Source: Pantoea sp. (lineage in GTDB: Bacteria > Pseudomonadota > Gammaproteobacteria > Enterobacterales > Enterobacteriaceae). From it: a stretch of 64,000 nt of DNA. The notes beneath the pieces are model-generated. The model had not been told where the DNA came from and ran no database searches. It saw nothing but the letters and a program-made list of their open reading frames with translations. The stretch lies in contig NZ_JAPWKD010000008.1 in the NCBI RefSeq assembly GCF_028283705.1, positions 62,001-126,000 on the forward strand, in the 5' to 3' direction. Both the position numbers and the translations under genes were made by a program. Shown here in pieces: positions 27,837 through 36,807 of this stretch (the stretch's first letter is position 1; the number at the start of each line of letters is the position of its first letter).

Positions 27837-28577
27837 ATGCTAATAGTGAGGCAGTCTTTAGCAAGGAGGTTTTTAATTTTTTTATTTGTAATGCTCTCGG
27901 TTCAGCCTGTATCTGTTTCATCTTCGGGAAATCTATCAGGTCAGTGGAGTGGCGTGATTAATAATGAAGACGGTTCTTCTTATTCAGTATTGACTCTTAA
28001 AATAAGACAGTCAGGTGATAGGTTGACCGGGGTTTATTGTTATGTTACGAGAGGTGGGAATAGAATTGACTGTCCGGATGAAGGTGAGAATAATCTTAGA
28101 GGTGATGTAGGAAATAGTAAAGCAATAATAGAGTTTGATTCAAGCTTTGGAGGGAGGAATGGCAAGGCTGAATTAACATTAAATGGTGAAAAACTTTTGT
28201 GGCATCTTATCAAAGAACCACAAAATGGTGATTTTTATGCTCCTGAAAATTATGAGTTAGATAGGCAGGATGTTAAAAAGATAGCGATGCAGAAAGCAAG
28301 GAGTTTTAAAACTCAATCTTTTATTATCATCCTTGTTAACAATTGTGGGGATTTTTTTGCTTCATGTTCTGATGTGAAATACTACGGAATGAGAAATAGT
28401 GACCAAAGACAAATTGTTCTCGCTGGACATACTATTGATAATTCTGCGTCAGGTAAAATTGACGGTATGTTATTTAAAAATGATAATATTGAATATTCAA
28501 TTAATTTTGAACCGCTAAAGTTAAAAGTCTCTCAGGGAGCTAAAGTACTGGTTGAGCAGGATGGACATTGGGAGTGA
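27837..28577 (+). CDS. secreted immunity-like protein with a shared C-terminal domain
   Basis: A 246-residue protein with a signal peptide (FLIFLFVMLSVQPVSVSSSG). The N-terminal domain (about residues 30-140) is a lipocalin-like all-beta design with SGQWSGVI and alternating polar/hydrophobic strands, unlike the preceding protein. The C-terminal domain (about 160-246), CGDFFASCSDVKYYGMRNSD to KVLVEQDGHWE, matches the pattern of 26862-27647: C...C.DV.Y.G.R.SD, then L.G, and a final K.L...G.W. Probably an additional periplasmic immunity protein built from the same toxin-neutralising module. No named family recognised. A 189-base gene-free AT-rich gap separates it from its relative. Confidence 0.5.
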   Translation: MLIVRQSLARRFLIFLFVMLSVQPVSVSSSGNLSGQWSGVINNEDGSSYSVLTLKIRQSGDRLTGVYCYVTRGGNRIDCPDEGENNLRGDVGNSKAIIEFDSSFGGRNGKAELTLNGEKLLWHLIKEPQNGDFYAPENYELDRQDVKKIAMQKARSFKTQSFIIILVNNCGDFFASCSDVKYYGMRNSDQRQIVLAGHTIDNSASGKIDGMLFKNDNIEYSINFEPLKLKVSQGAKVLVEQDGHWE

Positions 28578-28755
28578 TTTTTTCACTTCCGATCTGTGCA
28601 GTCAGAGTTGGGCTGTTATTCAATATGCAATGCTGCCCTGATTTCAACAGAAGTAAAAAGATGCTTACAGGGAATCACCAGTCATTAAATTCAGATGTAA
28701 GTGGTTCTAATTATGATGATGGGTGTTTTTATATTTTCATTTCAGGGAGTGAGAA

Positions 28756-29591
28756 ATGAGATTGTTAATATTTTTTCTTTTCATTCCGTTTATCGTGTCC
28801 GCTAATGATTCTTGCCAGAATTTAGATAAGAATGCGATTTCTCAGGGTGCTCGCTTTAGCAACACTCAAAACATCTACAGAGTAGGCGGCGAAGGTCGGT
28901 TGCAATTTTATTCTGCACCTGACAGAAAATGTTTAATTGACCATGTTTTTGTCATCCCGGGTGACTCACTCATCGCTTATATTGAATATGAAGATTTCTA
29001 CCGGGTTATGTATTTTGCCCGGAACAATGAACAGATAAGTGGGTGGGTAGAAAAGAATCGGTTGAGAGAAACGCATCAGGGAATTGCACCTGATTATGAC
29101 TTCCCATATCCAACAAAAATCAAACCGGTAGCGAAAGCTTCAGATGTTACCGTTATTCTTAATAAGCAACGCATTTCACTGAAAAATGGGATGAACAAGT
29201 AAGAAAAAGAGCTGGCACTCAAATTAGCGAGACTTTCATTGGAGATATACCAACTGGTGAAAACTATTACAAATACTACCAACATAATTATGATGGTTTT
29301 GAAGTTTACACGGCAAATATTTTTTGGCAGAAAGAGCATCGTGATATCGATAGTTATATCATCTCCCAGATCGTGCTTGATAAGCCAGGTTTTCTGACAT
29401 CCCGAGGCATCTCGGTTGGTGATTCTCAGCGGATGGTGATTGAAAAGTATGACCAGGGTAAAGTGGATAATAGTGATAATCGGCACTGGCTTTACTACGA
29501 TGGTGATGGAATACGCCTTTCTTTTCAGATCAGCAACGATAAAGTGAGTCGTATCATGTTGGTATTGAATCCTGATGAAAACGGTATCTGA
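28756..29591 (+). pseudogene. secreted SH3-like immunity-type protein, frameshifted
   Basis: The first part (28756-29202) encodes a signal peptide (LLIFFLFIPFIVSA) and an SH3-like domain ending SGWVEKNRLRE, then stops. Immediately after, another frame continues coherently with WDEQVRKRAGTQ, FEVYTANIFWQKEH and SRGISVGDSQRMVIEKY up to the stop at 29591. Adding one A to the five-A run at about 29182 joins them into one protein of about 278 residues. The second half resembles periplasmic inhibitor-type modules by its ISVGDS...I.KYG-like stretch, but I cannot name the family. Lies in the immunity block behind vgrG. Confidence 0.65.
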
Positions 29592-29633
29592 TATGCAAAG
29601 ACATCCCGGCATCCCGGCATCCTTGCTAGTGTA

Positions 29634-29962
29634 ATGATGTGTTTTTATATTTACCCTCACACAGCAGTGTCGGACGAAACAATAAAAAGCAATGAAGATT
29701 TCGCTATTTTAGTGGTGCATCAGGCAATCAGAGACCATCAGTTATCACCGTTACGTGACCAATGCCTGGCGTATAACCATGATGAAACCTCAGATAAAGA
29801 TTTTTTATCGTAGATGTAAGAGAAGATAAGCGCTATGCCATTTGCGGTGGTGATCCAGAAACATCTGTCCATCTTTTTACCTTCAAAGTTAATCGAAAAG
29901 ATCATTCGCTAATGACGGATGCGGATTCGAATAGTGGTAATTTTTACATTATTAAAAAATAA
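29634..29962 (+). pseudogene. decayed small immunity-like gene, frameshifted in a T run
   Basis: From ATG 29634 a frame reads about 60 residues (TAVSDETIKSNEDFAILVV, then DQCLAYNHDET) and stops at 29820. One base added to the six-T run at 29811-29816 lets it continue FIVDVREDKRYAICGGDPET to FYIIKK and stop at 29962, about 109 residues. It would be a short, possibly exported protein with two cysteines, similar in style to its neighbours. Either a decayed orphan immunity gene or a sequencing slip. Confidence 0.5.
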
Positions 29963-30181
29963 AATGTTATCTGCAATTCACACAAGGATGAGTAAATGAG
30001 ATTTGATACGTATCTATGATTGGGGTATGTGTTTTTATTTCTCCCCACTCCGCAATCTTTCGAAACGCTGAATCGTACAGGCTAAGAATTAATCCAACCA
30101 CTTTTAGCAACTCGCAGCGAAAATATGGCGAAACCTCTCGCCTCTACACCCCGATTTAAACCCCCAGAACGGATAACCAAC
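29963..30181. other. gap between immunity block and Eag chaperone
   Basis: No supported gene. A 47-codon frame from 30016 to 30159 begins like a hydrophobic leader but ends inside DNA just ahead of the Eag gene; it may be the stump of another truncated secreted protein. Base composition changes from AT-rich to GC-rich near 30110, marking the edge of the acquired block. Confidence 0.4.
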
Positions 30182-30622
30182 ATGCACTACCAATTCAATG
30201 AGGGCGCGTTTTCCCTGTTTCCGGCTGCCTGGCAGGATACCACCATGAATATCCTGCGTGATGAGGCCAGTGGCCTTGCGCTGATTGTCAGCCGTGGTCC
30301 TATCCCGGAAGGCAGCGACTTTGAACAGGAGTTTCAGCATCAATGGGACGCGCTGCGTCAGCAGATGGGGGAAATCCATCAGAGTACCTTTGCGCATGTC
30401 ACCGCTGGCGCAGACCATGCCCTGCACGCCATTGAAGTGGAAACCGCTTATGAACGCAATGGTCAGGCACTATGGCAAAAGCAACTGGCCGCCGAAGTAC
30501 CCGGAACCCGTACCCTGATGGTTTTTACCCTCTCCGCCCTTCGGCCCTTCAGCGAAGAGGATACTGGACGCTGGAACGCATTCCGGCAGAGCCTGGCGTT
30601 ACATAACCCACGGAAAGCATAA
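30182..30622 (+). CDS. EagR-type (DUF1795/DcrB family) chaperone for the Rhs effector
   Basis: A 146-residue Eag protein. Starting at ATG 30182 gives the family opening M.YQFNEGAF.LFPAAWQDTTMNIL; an upstream start at 30125 would add an unsupported tail. Eag chaperones bind the N-terminal transmembrane segments of PAAR-containing effectors, keep them soluble and load them onto VgrG. It ends 3 bases before the rhs gene, whose product has exactly such segments, so the pair fits. Confidence 0.88.
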   Translation: MHYQFNEGAFSLFPAAWQDTTMNILRDEASGLALIVSRGPIPEGSDFEQEFQHQWDALRQQMGEIHQSTFAHVTAGADHALHAIEVETAYERNGQALWQKQLAAEVPGTRTLMVFTLSALRPFSEEDTGRWNAFRQSLALHNPRKA

Positions 30623-30625
30623 GGC

Positions 30626-33600
30626 ATGGATAACCGCGCAGCCCGGCAGGGCGATGAGATCATTCATTCCAGCATCCTGGCGGATATCACCAGCATCGTC
30701 GCGGAGGGCGTGACCTATGCGGCAATGGGGGCAATGGTCGCGGGGGCGGCCACCTTTGCCGGTCCGGTCCTTGGTATCGGGGCACTGACTGCGCTTGGCA
30801 GCAGCTGCCTGCTGAGCGGGATTGTGGCGGGTGTGGCCGCCAATGCCACCGGACTGAGCAGCAAAATCAGCGCAGGCGCGGACGAAATCGGCAACTTTCT
30901 GTTCCCGCCATCCCCGTCCGGGGTGATCATCAGTGGCTCAGACGATGTGATCATCAACGGCCTCGCCGCTGCACGTGCTGCCGGGACCCTGACGTCCGGC
31001 GATACCCCCGCGCCGGAACCGCAGTCCCCCGCCAGCTTTGCCGATTACGGCGGTATGCTGCTGGCGGCGGCAGAGCAGTTCGGCAGCGCCATGTGGCAGC
31101 CCGGTGTGGCGTCTGCCGCTGCGGGTACCTCGCCGCTGATGCAGGACAAAGTGCTGTGTGAAAAGCACAGCGGCCCACAGTTTCTGGCGGAAGGCTCCAA
31201 AAGCGTCTTTATCAACGGCCAGCCTGCCGTGCGGGCCAAAGACCGCACCACCTGCGAAGCCACCATCAGCGATGACGTCTCGCCTGATGTCATCATCGGC
31301 GGTGAGACGCTGACGGTACGCGATATCAAAAGCGGCAAACAACCCGGTCTGGCGCTGGCAATGATCGGGCTTTCGCTGATCCGTGGTCGTCCGTCGCAGA
31401 TCCTGAAAAATATGCCCTGTGCGCTGGCGATGGCCGGCGGCGGTATGCTGGCGGACATGGCGATCAACGCCGTGTTCTCTTCACTTCATCCGGTGCACGC
31501 CGCCACGGGCGTTAAAGTCCTGAACGACGACGCCGAGCGCGACTTCGTCCTGCCGGGACACTTCCCACTGCGCTGGCAGCGCAGCTACAACAGCCTGACG
31601 CAGCGCGCCGGACTGTTTGGCACCGGCTGGGCCACGGTGTTTGACAGCTACCTGATGCTGGAAGGGGAACAGGCTACCTGGTTCGATGACTCCGGCCGCG
31701 AGCTGACGTTTACTCTGCCCGGAGATCAGGCGGTGCTTTACAGCATCAGCGAAGGGCTGATGATCCGCCGGAATGCGCAGGGTGATATCGCCATTGCCGA
31801 CGATGATGGTGCCGTCTGGCGGTTGTACAAACCGACGGCGGCAGACCCGCAGCAGCTGCGGCTGGCTTCACTGAGCGATGAGTATGGTAACGCGCTGGAA
31901 ACGGGGTGGGATGCGCAGGGGCGTCTGGTGCGCATCCACGATGAGCCGCTGGCGATTGATGTGGCGCTGCATTATGACGATCCACGTCATCCGCAGCGGG
32001 TCACCTCGGCACATCACTTTGATGGTGAACGGCACTGGCCGCTGATGCGCTGGACATATGATGCACAGGGGCAGCTGGCTGACGTCACCGATGCGGCGGG
32101 CGTGGTCACCCGTCGGTTCCGCTACAACGCAGACGGGTTGATGGTCTGGCATCAGCTGGCGGGCGGTGCGGAAAATGAATATCGCTGGGAAAAGTTCGAC
32201 CACTGGCGCGTGGTGGAAACCCGCAGCAGCAGCGGTGACGGCTGCCGCATGCATTACGATCTGTCCGCCGGGATCACTCGTGTCTCAACCTATGATGGAC
32301 AGCAGCGGGAACACCACTGGAATGCACAGGGCCTGATAACCTGTTTTATCGATGAGCGCGGCGAAAAATGGCGCTATGAGTGGAATGAACACGAGCTACT
32401 GACGCGGCGTATTGACCCGCTCGGCTATGCGGTGAGCTTTACCTATGATGACTACGGTAACCGCGTGGAGGAACAGGATGCGGACGGCGGCGCACAGGCG
32501 GTGCAGTGGCTGCCACATCGCGCATTGCCGGTGGCGGTCACCGCGCCGGGCGGCAGCGTGACGCAGTATTTTTACGACAGCCATCACGGGCTGGAACGGG
32601 TGGTGGATGCGCTGGGTCAGAGCACGTTTTACCGGCGTGATGAATACGGGCTGGTGACGGAGGAGCAGGACGCGGCGGGTAATATTTACCACCGGGGTTA
32701 TAACGATGCCGGGCAGGTGATCCGCGAGACGGACTGTTCGGGGCGGACCACGCGTTACCGCTACCATGCGCGGGGCTGGCTTAGCTGTGTCATCACCCCG
32801 GACGGTGAAGAGACGCACTATGAATACGATGCCGCCGGTCGCCCGCAACGACTGGAGCGCGCGGAAGGCTGGGAAGAAAACCTGAGCTGGAACGAAGAAG
32901 GATTACCTGTTGCCTGGCACGCCGCCGACGGCCAGCGTAGCCTGTTTCGCTATGATGACCAGGGACGCCTGATCGCCACGCGCAACGCGCAGGGCGAGGA
33001 AGTGCAGCGCAGCTGGGACAGCCGCAGCCGCATGACGGCGCTGACCAATGAAAACGGCGAAAGTTATCACTTTGAGTGGGGGGCGGACTCGCTGCTGCTG
33101 GCTGAGATTGGCCTGGATGGCGTGGCGACGCGTTATGAGTACGATGCGGCGGGGCAGACGCGCTCGCGTACTTTTGCCGCCGGGCACCCGGCTGCCATCA
33201 CGCACCGGTTCAGCTGGAGTCCGGCGGGGCAGCTGGTGGACCGTACCACCCCGGAAGGCCAGACGCGCTACCGCTACACGCCGGAGGGGCTGCTGGCCCG
33301 CATCACCCGGCATCTGCCGCTGTCGGACACGGCCTGGAGCCGCGAGGCGGAGCAGGAAATCACCTTCCGCTACGATGCGCTGGGGCGGGTGACGGAGGAA
33401 CAGGGCGGACAGGGGCGTCTGACATGGCAGTATGATGCGCTGGGCAACTGCACCGCGCTGACGCTGCCGGACGGACGTCAGCTGAAGCAGCTGTACTACG
33501 GCAGCGGGCATCTGCTGAGCATCGCGCTGGACAGCCTGACGGTGAGCGAATTCACCCGCGACACGCTGCACCGGGAGCTGAGCCGCAGCCAGGGCGGGCT

Positions 33601-34975
33601 GACGACGCGTACTGAGTATGACCGCCTGGGCCGTCTGGTGAAAAAGGATGTGTTTAACGGCGATGCGCAGCGTCCGGCCCCGCGCTGCTGGTCACGCCGT
33701 CGCGATTTTGACTACCGCAACAACCTTATCCGCGAAGAACGGGACGACAACCCGTTCAGCCAGACGCTGTGGCAGTATGACAGCGCGGGCCGCCTGCTGG
33801 GGCAGGAGGGTGTGCAGCCGGGGAATGGTCAGTGGCGCTGGGACGCGGCGGGGAATCCGCTGGAGCGCCATGCCGGTGCGGTGCCGCATAACCGGGTGAC
33901 GCAGCTGAACGGCATCCGCTGGCAGTATGACGTGCATGGCCGCACCACGGAGAAGGACAACGGGCAGGTGCGCTGGCGCTACCGTTACGACGGTGAACAT
34001 CGTCTGACGGAGGTACTGAGCGAACCGTACGACCGCAACCGGCCACCAGTGCGGGTGAGTTTTCAGTATGACCCGCTGGGCCGCCGTATCAGCAAAACGC
34101 GGCAGCCGCTGGTGCAGGGCAGGCCGGTCGGGAAGGCGGTGACCACGCGCTTCGTCTGGGAAGGGTTCCGCCTGTTGCAGGAGATTCAGGATGACGTGCC
34201 GCTGACGTATGTGTACAGCGGGGCGCAGAGCTTTGAGCCGCTGGCGCGTATCGACGGCACGGAGAACCCGGAAATATTCTGGTTCCACTGTGCAGCAAAC
34301 GGCATGCCGGAGCGGCTGACGGACCGTGAAGGGCGCATCAGCTGGGAAGGGGTGAACGGTGCGTGGGGCAAACTGCTGCGTGAGTCGTCCCTCCAGACCC
34401 CCGGTTTCGCACAGAACCTGCGGATGCAGGGCCAGTACCTGGACCGGGAAACAGGACTGCACTACAATCTGTTCCGGTATTACGATCCGGACAGCGGACG
34501 GTTTACGCAGCAGGACCCGATAGGGCTGGCGGGGGGGATTAACCTCTATCAGTATGCACCGAATGCGCTGGGGTGGGTGGATCCATTAGGGCTTAGCAAA
34601 TGCTCACCAGATAGAGAATTTTGGAAAGATAACCCTATTGATTTTAAAGGTAATAAGGTTTATCAACGCGATGATTTGTTTGATCCAAACCTCATGACAA
34701 CTTGGCGTGACAAAGGAAAAGTATTCAAAGGGACAAATATTGAACGGATGGCAACTGGTCGTGCTCCTGTTGGATATGATGGTAAAGCAGTTAACTTGCA
34801 TCATATGCTTCAGTCTCAGGATGGGCCAATTGCAGAAATGAGTCAGACATTCCATAAAGTTAATCATGGAATTATTCATATTAATCCAAATACGATTCCT
34901 TCAGGAATAAATAGAACCGTATTTAATGCCTGGCGTGAAGATTACTGGGCTTTCAGAGCGAGCGAATATCAATGA
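30626..34975 (+). CDS. rhs: PAAR-Rhs T6SS effector with C-terminal LHH nuclease domain
   Basis: A 1449-residue polymorphic toxin. Order: N-terminal hydrophobic region (about 20-75) for Eag binding, PAAR domain (about 90-225, including SPSGVIISGSDDVIINGLAA and GSKSVFINGQPAVRA), second hydrophobic region (about 240-275), HPVHAATGVKVL linker, RHS/YD repeats forming the cocoon (about 285-1290), and the conserved core end RYYDPDSGRFTQQDPIGLAG with DPLGL near 1320, where Rhs proteins self-cleave. The last 130 residues are AT-rich and contain GKAVNLHHMLQSQDGPI and HGIIHIN, matching the LHH nuclease family of the HNH/ENDO VII superfamily. Likely a DNase delivered on VgrG. The next gene is its SUKH immunity protein, overlapping by 4 bases. 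Confidence 0.95.
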   Translation: MDNRAARQGDEIIHSSILADITSIVAEGVTYAAMGAMVAGAATFAGPVLGIGALTALGSSCLLSGIVAGVAANATGLSSKISAGADEIGNFLFPPSPSGVIISGSDDVIINGLAAARAAGTLTSGDTPAPEPQSPASFADYGGMLLAAAEQFGSAMWQPGVASAAAGTSPLMQDKVLCEKHSGPQFLAEGSKSVFINGQPAVRAKDRTTCEATISDDVSPDVIIGGETLTVRDIKSGKQPGLALAMIGLSLIRGRPSQILKNMPCALAMAGGGMLADMAINAVFSSLHPVHAATGVKVLNDDAERDFVLPGHFPLRWQRSYNSLTQRAGLFGTGWATVFDSYLMLEGEQATWFDDSGRELTFTLPGDQAVLYSISEGLMIRRNAQGDIAIADDDGAVWRLYKPTAADPQQLRLASLSDEYGNALETGWDAQGRLVRIHDEPLAIDVALHYDDPRHPQRVTSAHHFDGERHWPLMRWTYDAQGQLADVTDAAGVVTRRFRYNADGLMVWHQLAGGAENEYRWEKFDHWRVVETRSSSGDGCRMHYDLSAGITRVSTYDGQQREHHWNAQGLITCFIDERGEKWRYEWNEHELLTRRIDPLGYAVSFTYDDYGNRVEEQDADGGAQAVQWLPHRALPVAVTAPGGSVTQYFYDSHHGLERVVDALGQSTFYRRDEYGLVTEEQDAAGNIYHRGYNDAGQVIRETDCSGRTTRYRYHARGWLSCVITPDGEETHYEYDAAGRPQRLERAEGWEENLSWNEEGLPVAWHAADGQRSLFRYDDQGRLIATRNAQGEEVQRSWDSRSRMTALTNENGESYHFEWGADSLLLAEIGLDGVATRYEYDAAGQTRSRTFAAGHPAAITHRFSWSPAGQLVDRTTPEGQTRYRYTPEGLLARITRHLPLSDTAWSREAEQEITFRYDALGRVTEEQGGQGRLTWQYDALGNCTALTLPDGRQLKQLYYGSGHLLSIALDSLTVSEFTRDTLHRELSRSQGGLTTRTEYDRLGRLVKKDVFNGDAQRPAPRCWSRRRDFDYRNNLIREERDDNPFSQTLWQYDSAGRLLGQEGVQPGNGQWRWDAAGNPLERHAGAVPHNRVTQLNGIRWQYDVHGRTTEKDNGQVRWRYRYDGEHRLTEVLSEPYDRNRPPVRVSFQYDPLGRRISKTRQPLVQGRPVGKAVTTRFVWEGFRLLQEIQDDVPLTYVYSGAQSFEPLARIDGTENPEIFWFHCAANGMPERLTDREGRISWEGVNGAWGKLLRESSLQTPGFAQNLRMQGQYLDRETGLHYNLFRYYDPDSGRFTQQDPIGLAGGINLYQYAPNALGWVDPLGLSKCSPDREFWKDNPIDFKGNKVYQRDDLFDPNLMTTWRDKGKVFKGTNIERMATGRAPVGYDGKAVNLHHMLQSQDGPIAEMSQTFHKVNHGIIHINPNTIPSGINRTVFNAWREDYWAFRASEYQ
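33825..34590 (+). repeat. rhs core direct repeat, copy 1 (within full-length rhs)
   Basis: This stretch of the full rhs gene, from the GQWRWDAAGNP repeat to the DPLGL core end, is nearly identical base for base to 35677-36442. It is the homology that allows exchange of toxin tips by recombination. Confidence 0.9.
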
Positions 34976-35403
34976 ACAGGAATGAACTAATTAAATTGAT
35001 CGATAATCATGAAGATGTTTGTAACTTCGGAACCTCAGAAGATGCTCCATCTGTGGAGTGGATCCAGAAAACCGAGAAAGCTTTGGGTGTTCAGTTACCA
35101 GATGATTACAAATGGTTTCTGAATACTTATGGTGGTGGTGAAATTAGTGGTGAAGAGATCTATAGTATTTATTGCGTGCCTTTTGATGAGGCCATTGGTG
35201 GCGATATTACCTATCAGAATATCATCTCCACAAATAATATCTCATTGGGGAAGATTGTTTTATCTAATACGGATTTCGGTGAGGAGTTTTATTTTAAAAT
35301 AGATGGTAGTAATCAAGTCTACCTTGAATTGGGTAATAAAAATGAACTGTATGCACAAAATTTTATTGAATATATAGAGAAAAGAATAAAAGCTTATCTT
35401 TGA
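34972..35403 (+). CDS. SUKH (SMI1/KNR4) family immunity protein for the LHH nuclease
   Basis: A 143-residue SUKH-superfamily protein: VEWIQKTEKALGVQLPDDYKWFLNTYGGG is the classic N-terminal signature, followed by beta strands and a C-terminal helix. SUKH proteins neutralise nuclease tips of Rhs and CDI toxins. ATGA overlap with rhs couples production to the toxin. AT-rich like the toxin tip. A strong terminator follows within 5 bases. Confidence 0.85.
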   Translation: MNRNELIKLIDNHEDVCNFGTSEDAPSVEWIQKTEKALGVQLPDDYKWFLNTYGGGEISGEEIYSIYCVPFDEAIGGDITYQNIISTNNISLGKIVLSNTDFGEEFYFKIDGSNQVYLELGNKNELYAQNFIEYIEKRIKAYL

Positions 35404-35404
35404 T

Positions 35405-35443
35405 AAAAAGCCGGAGGCGAATCAGTGATTCCTCCGGCTTTTT
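35405..35443 (+). terminator. terminator, copy 1 of a recurring GCCGGAGG-type hairpin
   Basis: Long perfect-looking hairpin AAAAAGCCGGAGG / CCTCCGGCTTTTT with an inner GAATCA/TGATTC part, followed by ATTTT. It ends the rhs-SUKH transcript and, being A/T flanked on both sides, can also act for the symE-like gene on the opposite strand. Very similar hairpins recur at 37097, 39063 and 41099. Confidence 0.9.
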
Positions 35444-35446
35444 ATT

Positions 35447-35653
35447 TTAGCCGCCTACCGTCAGGGTAAGACAACCCGCCTCCACCCGGACGGTAACCGC
35501 CTGACCGGTCTCAAACCCCGCTTCAGCCAGCCACTTGCCCGCGATACTGACCTGCGGCGTGCTGCGGTCACCGCCCTTTGGGCGATAGCCCACAATGCAG
35601 CGCCGTTCCGTTTTGGAACTCTTCTGTTCTGCCTTACCATCGTGGCCAGCCAT
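35447..35653 (-). CDS. SymE-like small protein
   Basis: A 68-residue protein on the - strand with the core of SymE-family toxins: VGYRPKG, VSIAGKWLAEAGFETGQ and VTVRVEAGCLTLT. SymE in E. coli is an SOS-induced type I toxin with an AbrB-like fold (recently linked to nucleic-acid condensation or nuclease activity). This version is intact but short. SymE-like genes commonly travel in rhs loci. It sits between the SUKH gene and the first truncated rhs tip, and decayed copies recur at 37137-37332 and 41139-41256. Confidence 0.75.
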   Translation of the reverse strand: MAGHDGKAEQKSSKTERRCIVGYRPKGGDRSTPQVSIAGKWLAEAGFETGQAVTVRVEAGCLTLTVGG

Positions 35654-36806
35654 GATAACTACCTTACCTGGTTGTTATGGTCAGTGGCGGTGGGACGCAG
35701 CGGGAAACCCGCTGGAGCGCCATGCCGGTGCGGTGTCGCACAACCGGGTGACGCAGCTGAACGGCATCCGCTGGCAGTATGACGTGCATGGCCGCACCAC
35801 GGAGAAGGACAACGGGCAGGTGCGCTGGCGCTACCGTTACGACGGTGAACATCGTCTGACGGAGGTACTGAGCGAACCGTACGACCGCAACCGGCCACCA
35901 GTGCGGGTGAGTTTTCAGTATGACCCGCTGGGCCGCCGCATCAGCAAAACGCGGCAGCCGCTGGTGCAGGGGAGGCCGGTCGGGAAGGCGGTGACCACGC
36001 GCTTCGTCTGGGAAGGGTTCCGCCTGTTGCAGGAGATTCAGGATGACGTGCCGCTGACTTATGTATACAGCGGGGCGCAGAGCTTTGAACCGCTGGCGCG
36101 TATCGACGGCACGGAGAACCCGGAAATATTCTGGTTCCACTGTGCAGCAAACGGCATGCCGGAGCGGCTGACGGACCGTGAAGGGCGCATCAGCTGGGAA
36201 GGGGTGAACGGTGCGTGGGGCAAACTGCTGCGTGAGTCGTCCCTCCAGACCCCCGGTTTCGCGCAGAACCTGCGGATGCAGGGCCAGTACCTGGACCGGG
36301 AAACAGGACTGCACTACAATCTGTTCCGGTATTACGATCCGGACAGCGGACGGTTTACGCAGCAGGACCCGATAGGACTGGCAGGGGGGCTGAACCTGCA
36401 TGCGTATGCGCCGAATGCGTTCAGCTGGATAGATCCGCTGGGGTTGAATAGATGTAGTAGCAAAGAGGCTAATGCTTATTCCACAGCCTATGAAATGAAA
36501 CTTGCTAAAACATCTTATCCTGGCGTCTCACGCGGCCGACATTTCCAGGAAGCAAACGAATCTTTATTAAAAGCAATGGAGTCAGATAAGACCTTTGCTA
36601 ATAATATGAAAGAGTTGGGTATTAATCTGGAACGCACACCTACAGGGCTGGCTCCGAGAAAACCACCGGAAGGCTGGACTTGGCACCACGAACTTGATGA
36701 AGGATCTATGCGATTAGTTCCTCGTTCTCAGCACACTCCAGGAAGTGAGTTCTGGAAAGTATTACATCCTGATGGTTACGGCGGATATGCCCTATGGGGG
36801 AAATGA
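35595..36806 (+). CDS. truncated rhs tip with C-terminal WHH nuclease domain
   Basis: A displaced rhs 3' end. Homology to the full rhs begins at about 35677 (GQWRWDAAGNP) and runs through the core end to DPLGL near residue 280. The open frame extends upstream to 35595 across the antisense start of the SymE-like gene, but that part is not Rhs sequence, and there is no PAAR, so it is probably silent. The new tip (about residues 285-403) ends GWTWHHELDEGSMRLVP, SQHTPGSEFWKVLHPDGYGG, matching the WHH nuclease family of the HNH/ENDO VII superfamily with its His pair intact. It is followed by its own immunity gene. Such orphan tips serve as a reservoir for recombination into the full gene. Confidence 0.88.
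   Translation: MQRRSVLELFCSALPSWPAMITTLPGCYGQWRWDAAGNPLERHAGAVSHNRVTQLNGIRWQYDVHGRTTEKDNGQVRWRYRYDGEHRLTEVLSEPYDRNRPPVRVSFQYDPLGRRISKTRQPLVQGRPVGKAVTTRFVWEGFRLLQEIQDDVPLTYVYSGAQSFEPLARIDGTENPEIFWFHCAANGMPERLTDREGRISWEGVNGAWGKLLRESSLQTPGFAQNLRMQGQYLDRETGLHYNLFRYYDPDSGRFTQQDPIGLAGGLNLHAYAPNAFSWIDPLGLNRCSSKEANAYSTAYEMKLAKTSYPGVSRGRHFQEANESLLKAMESDKTFANNMKELGINLERTPTGLAPRKPPEGWTWHHELDEGSMRLVPRSQHTPGSEFWKVLHPDGYGGYALWGK
35677..36442 (+). repeat. rhs core direct repeat, copy 2 (orphan tip)
   Basis: About 766 bases nearly identical to 33825-34590 at a constant offset of 1852 bases; differences are mostly silent third-position changes. A third, very short copy of only the core end is at 37522-37608. 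Confidence 0.9.
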
Positions 36807-36807
36807 G

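Noticed and set aside
28568..28759. 63-codon + strand frame between two immunity-like genes
   Set aside because: No signal peptide, no conserved pattern, overlaps the ends of both neighbours; probably spacer sequence.
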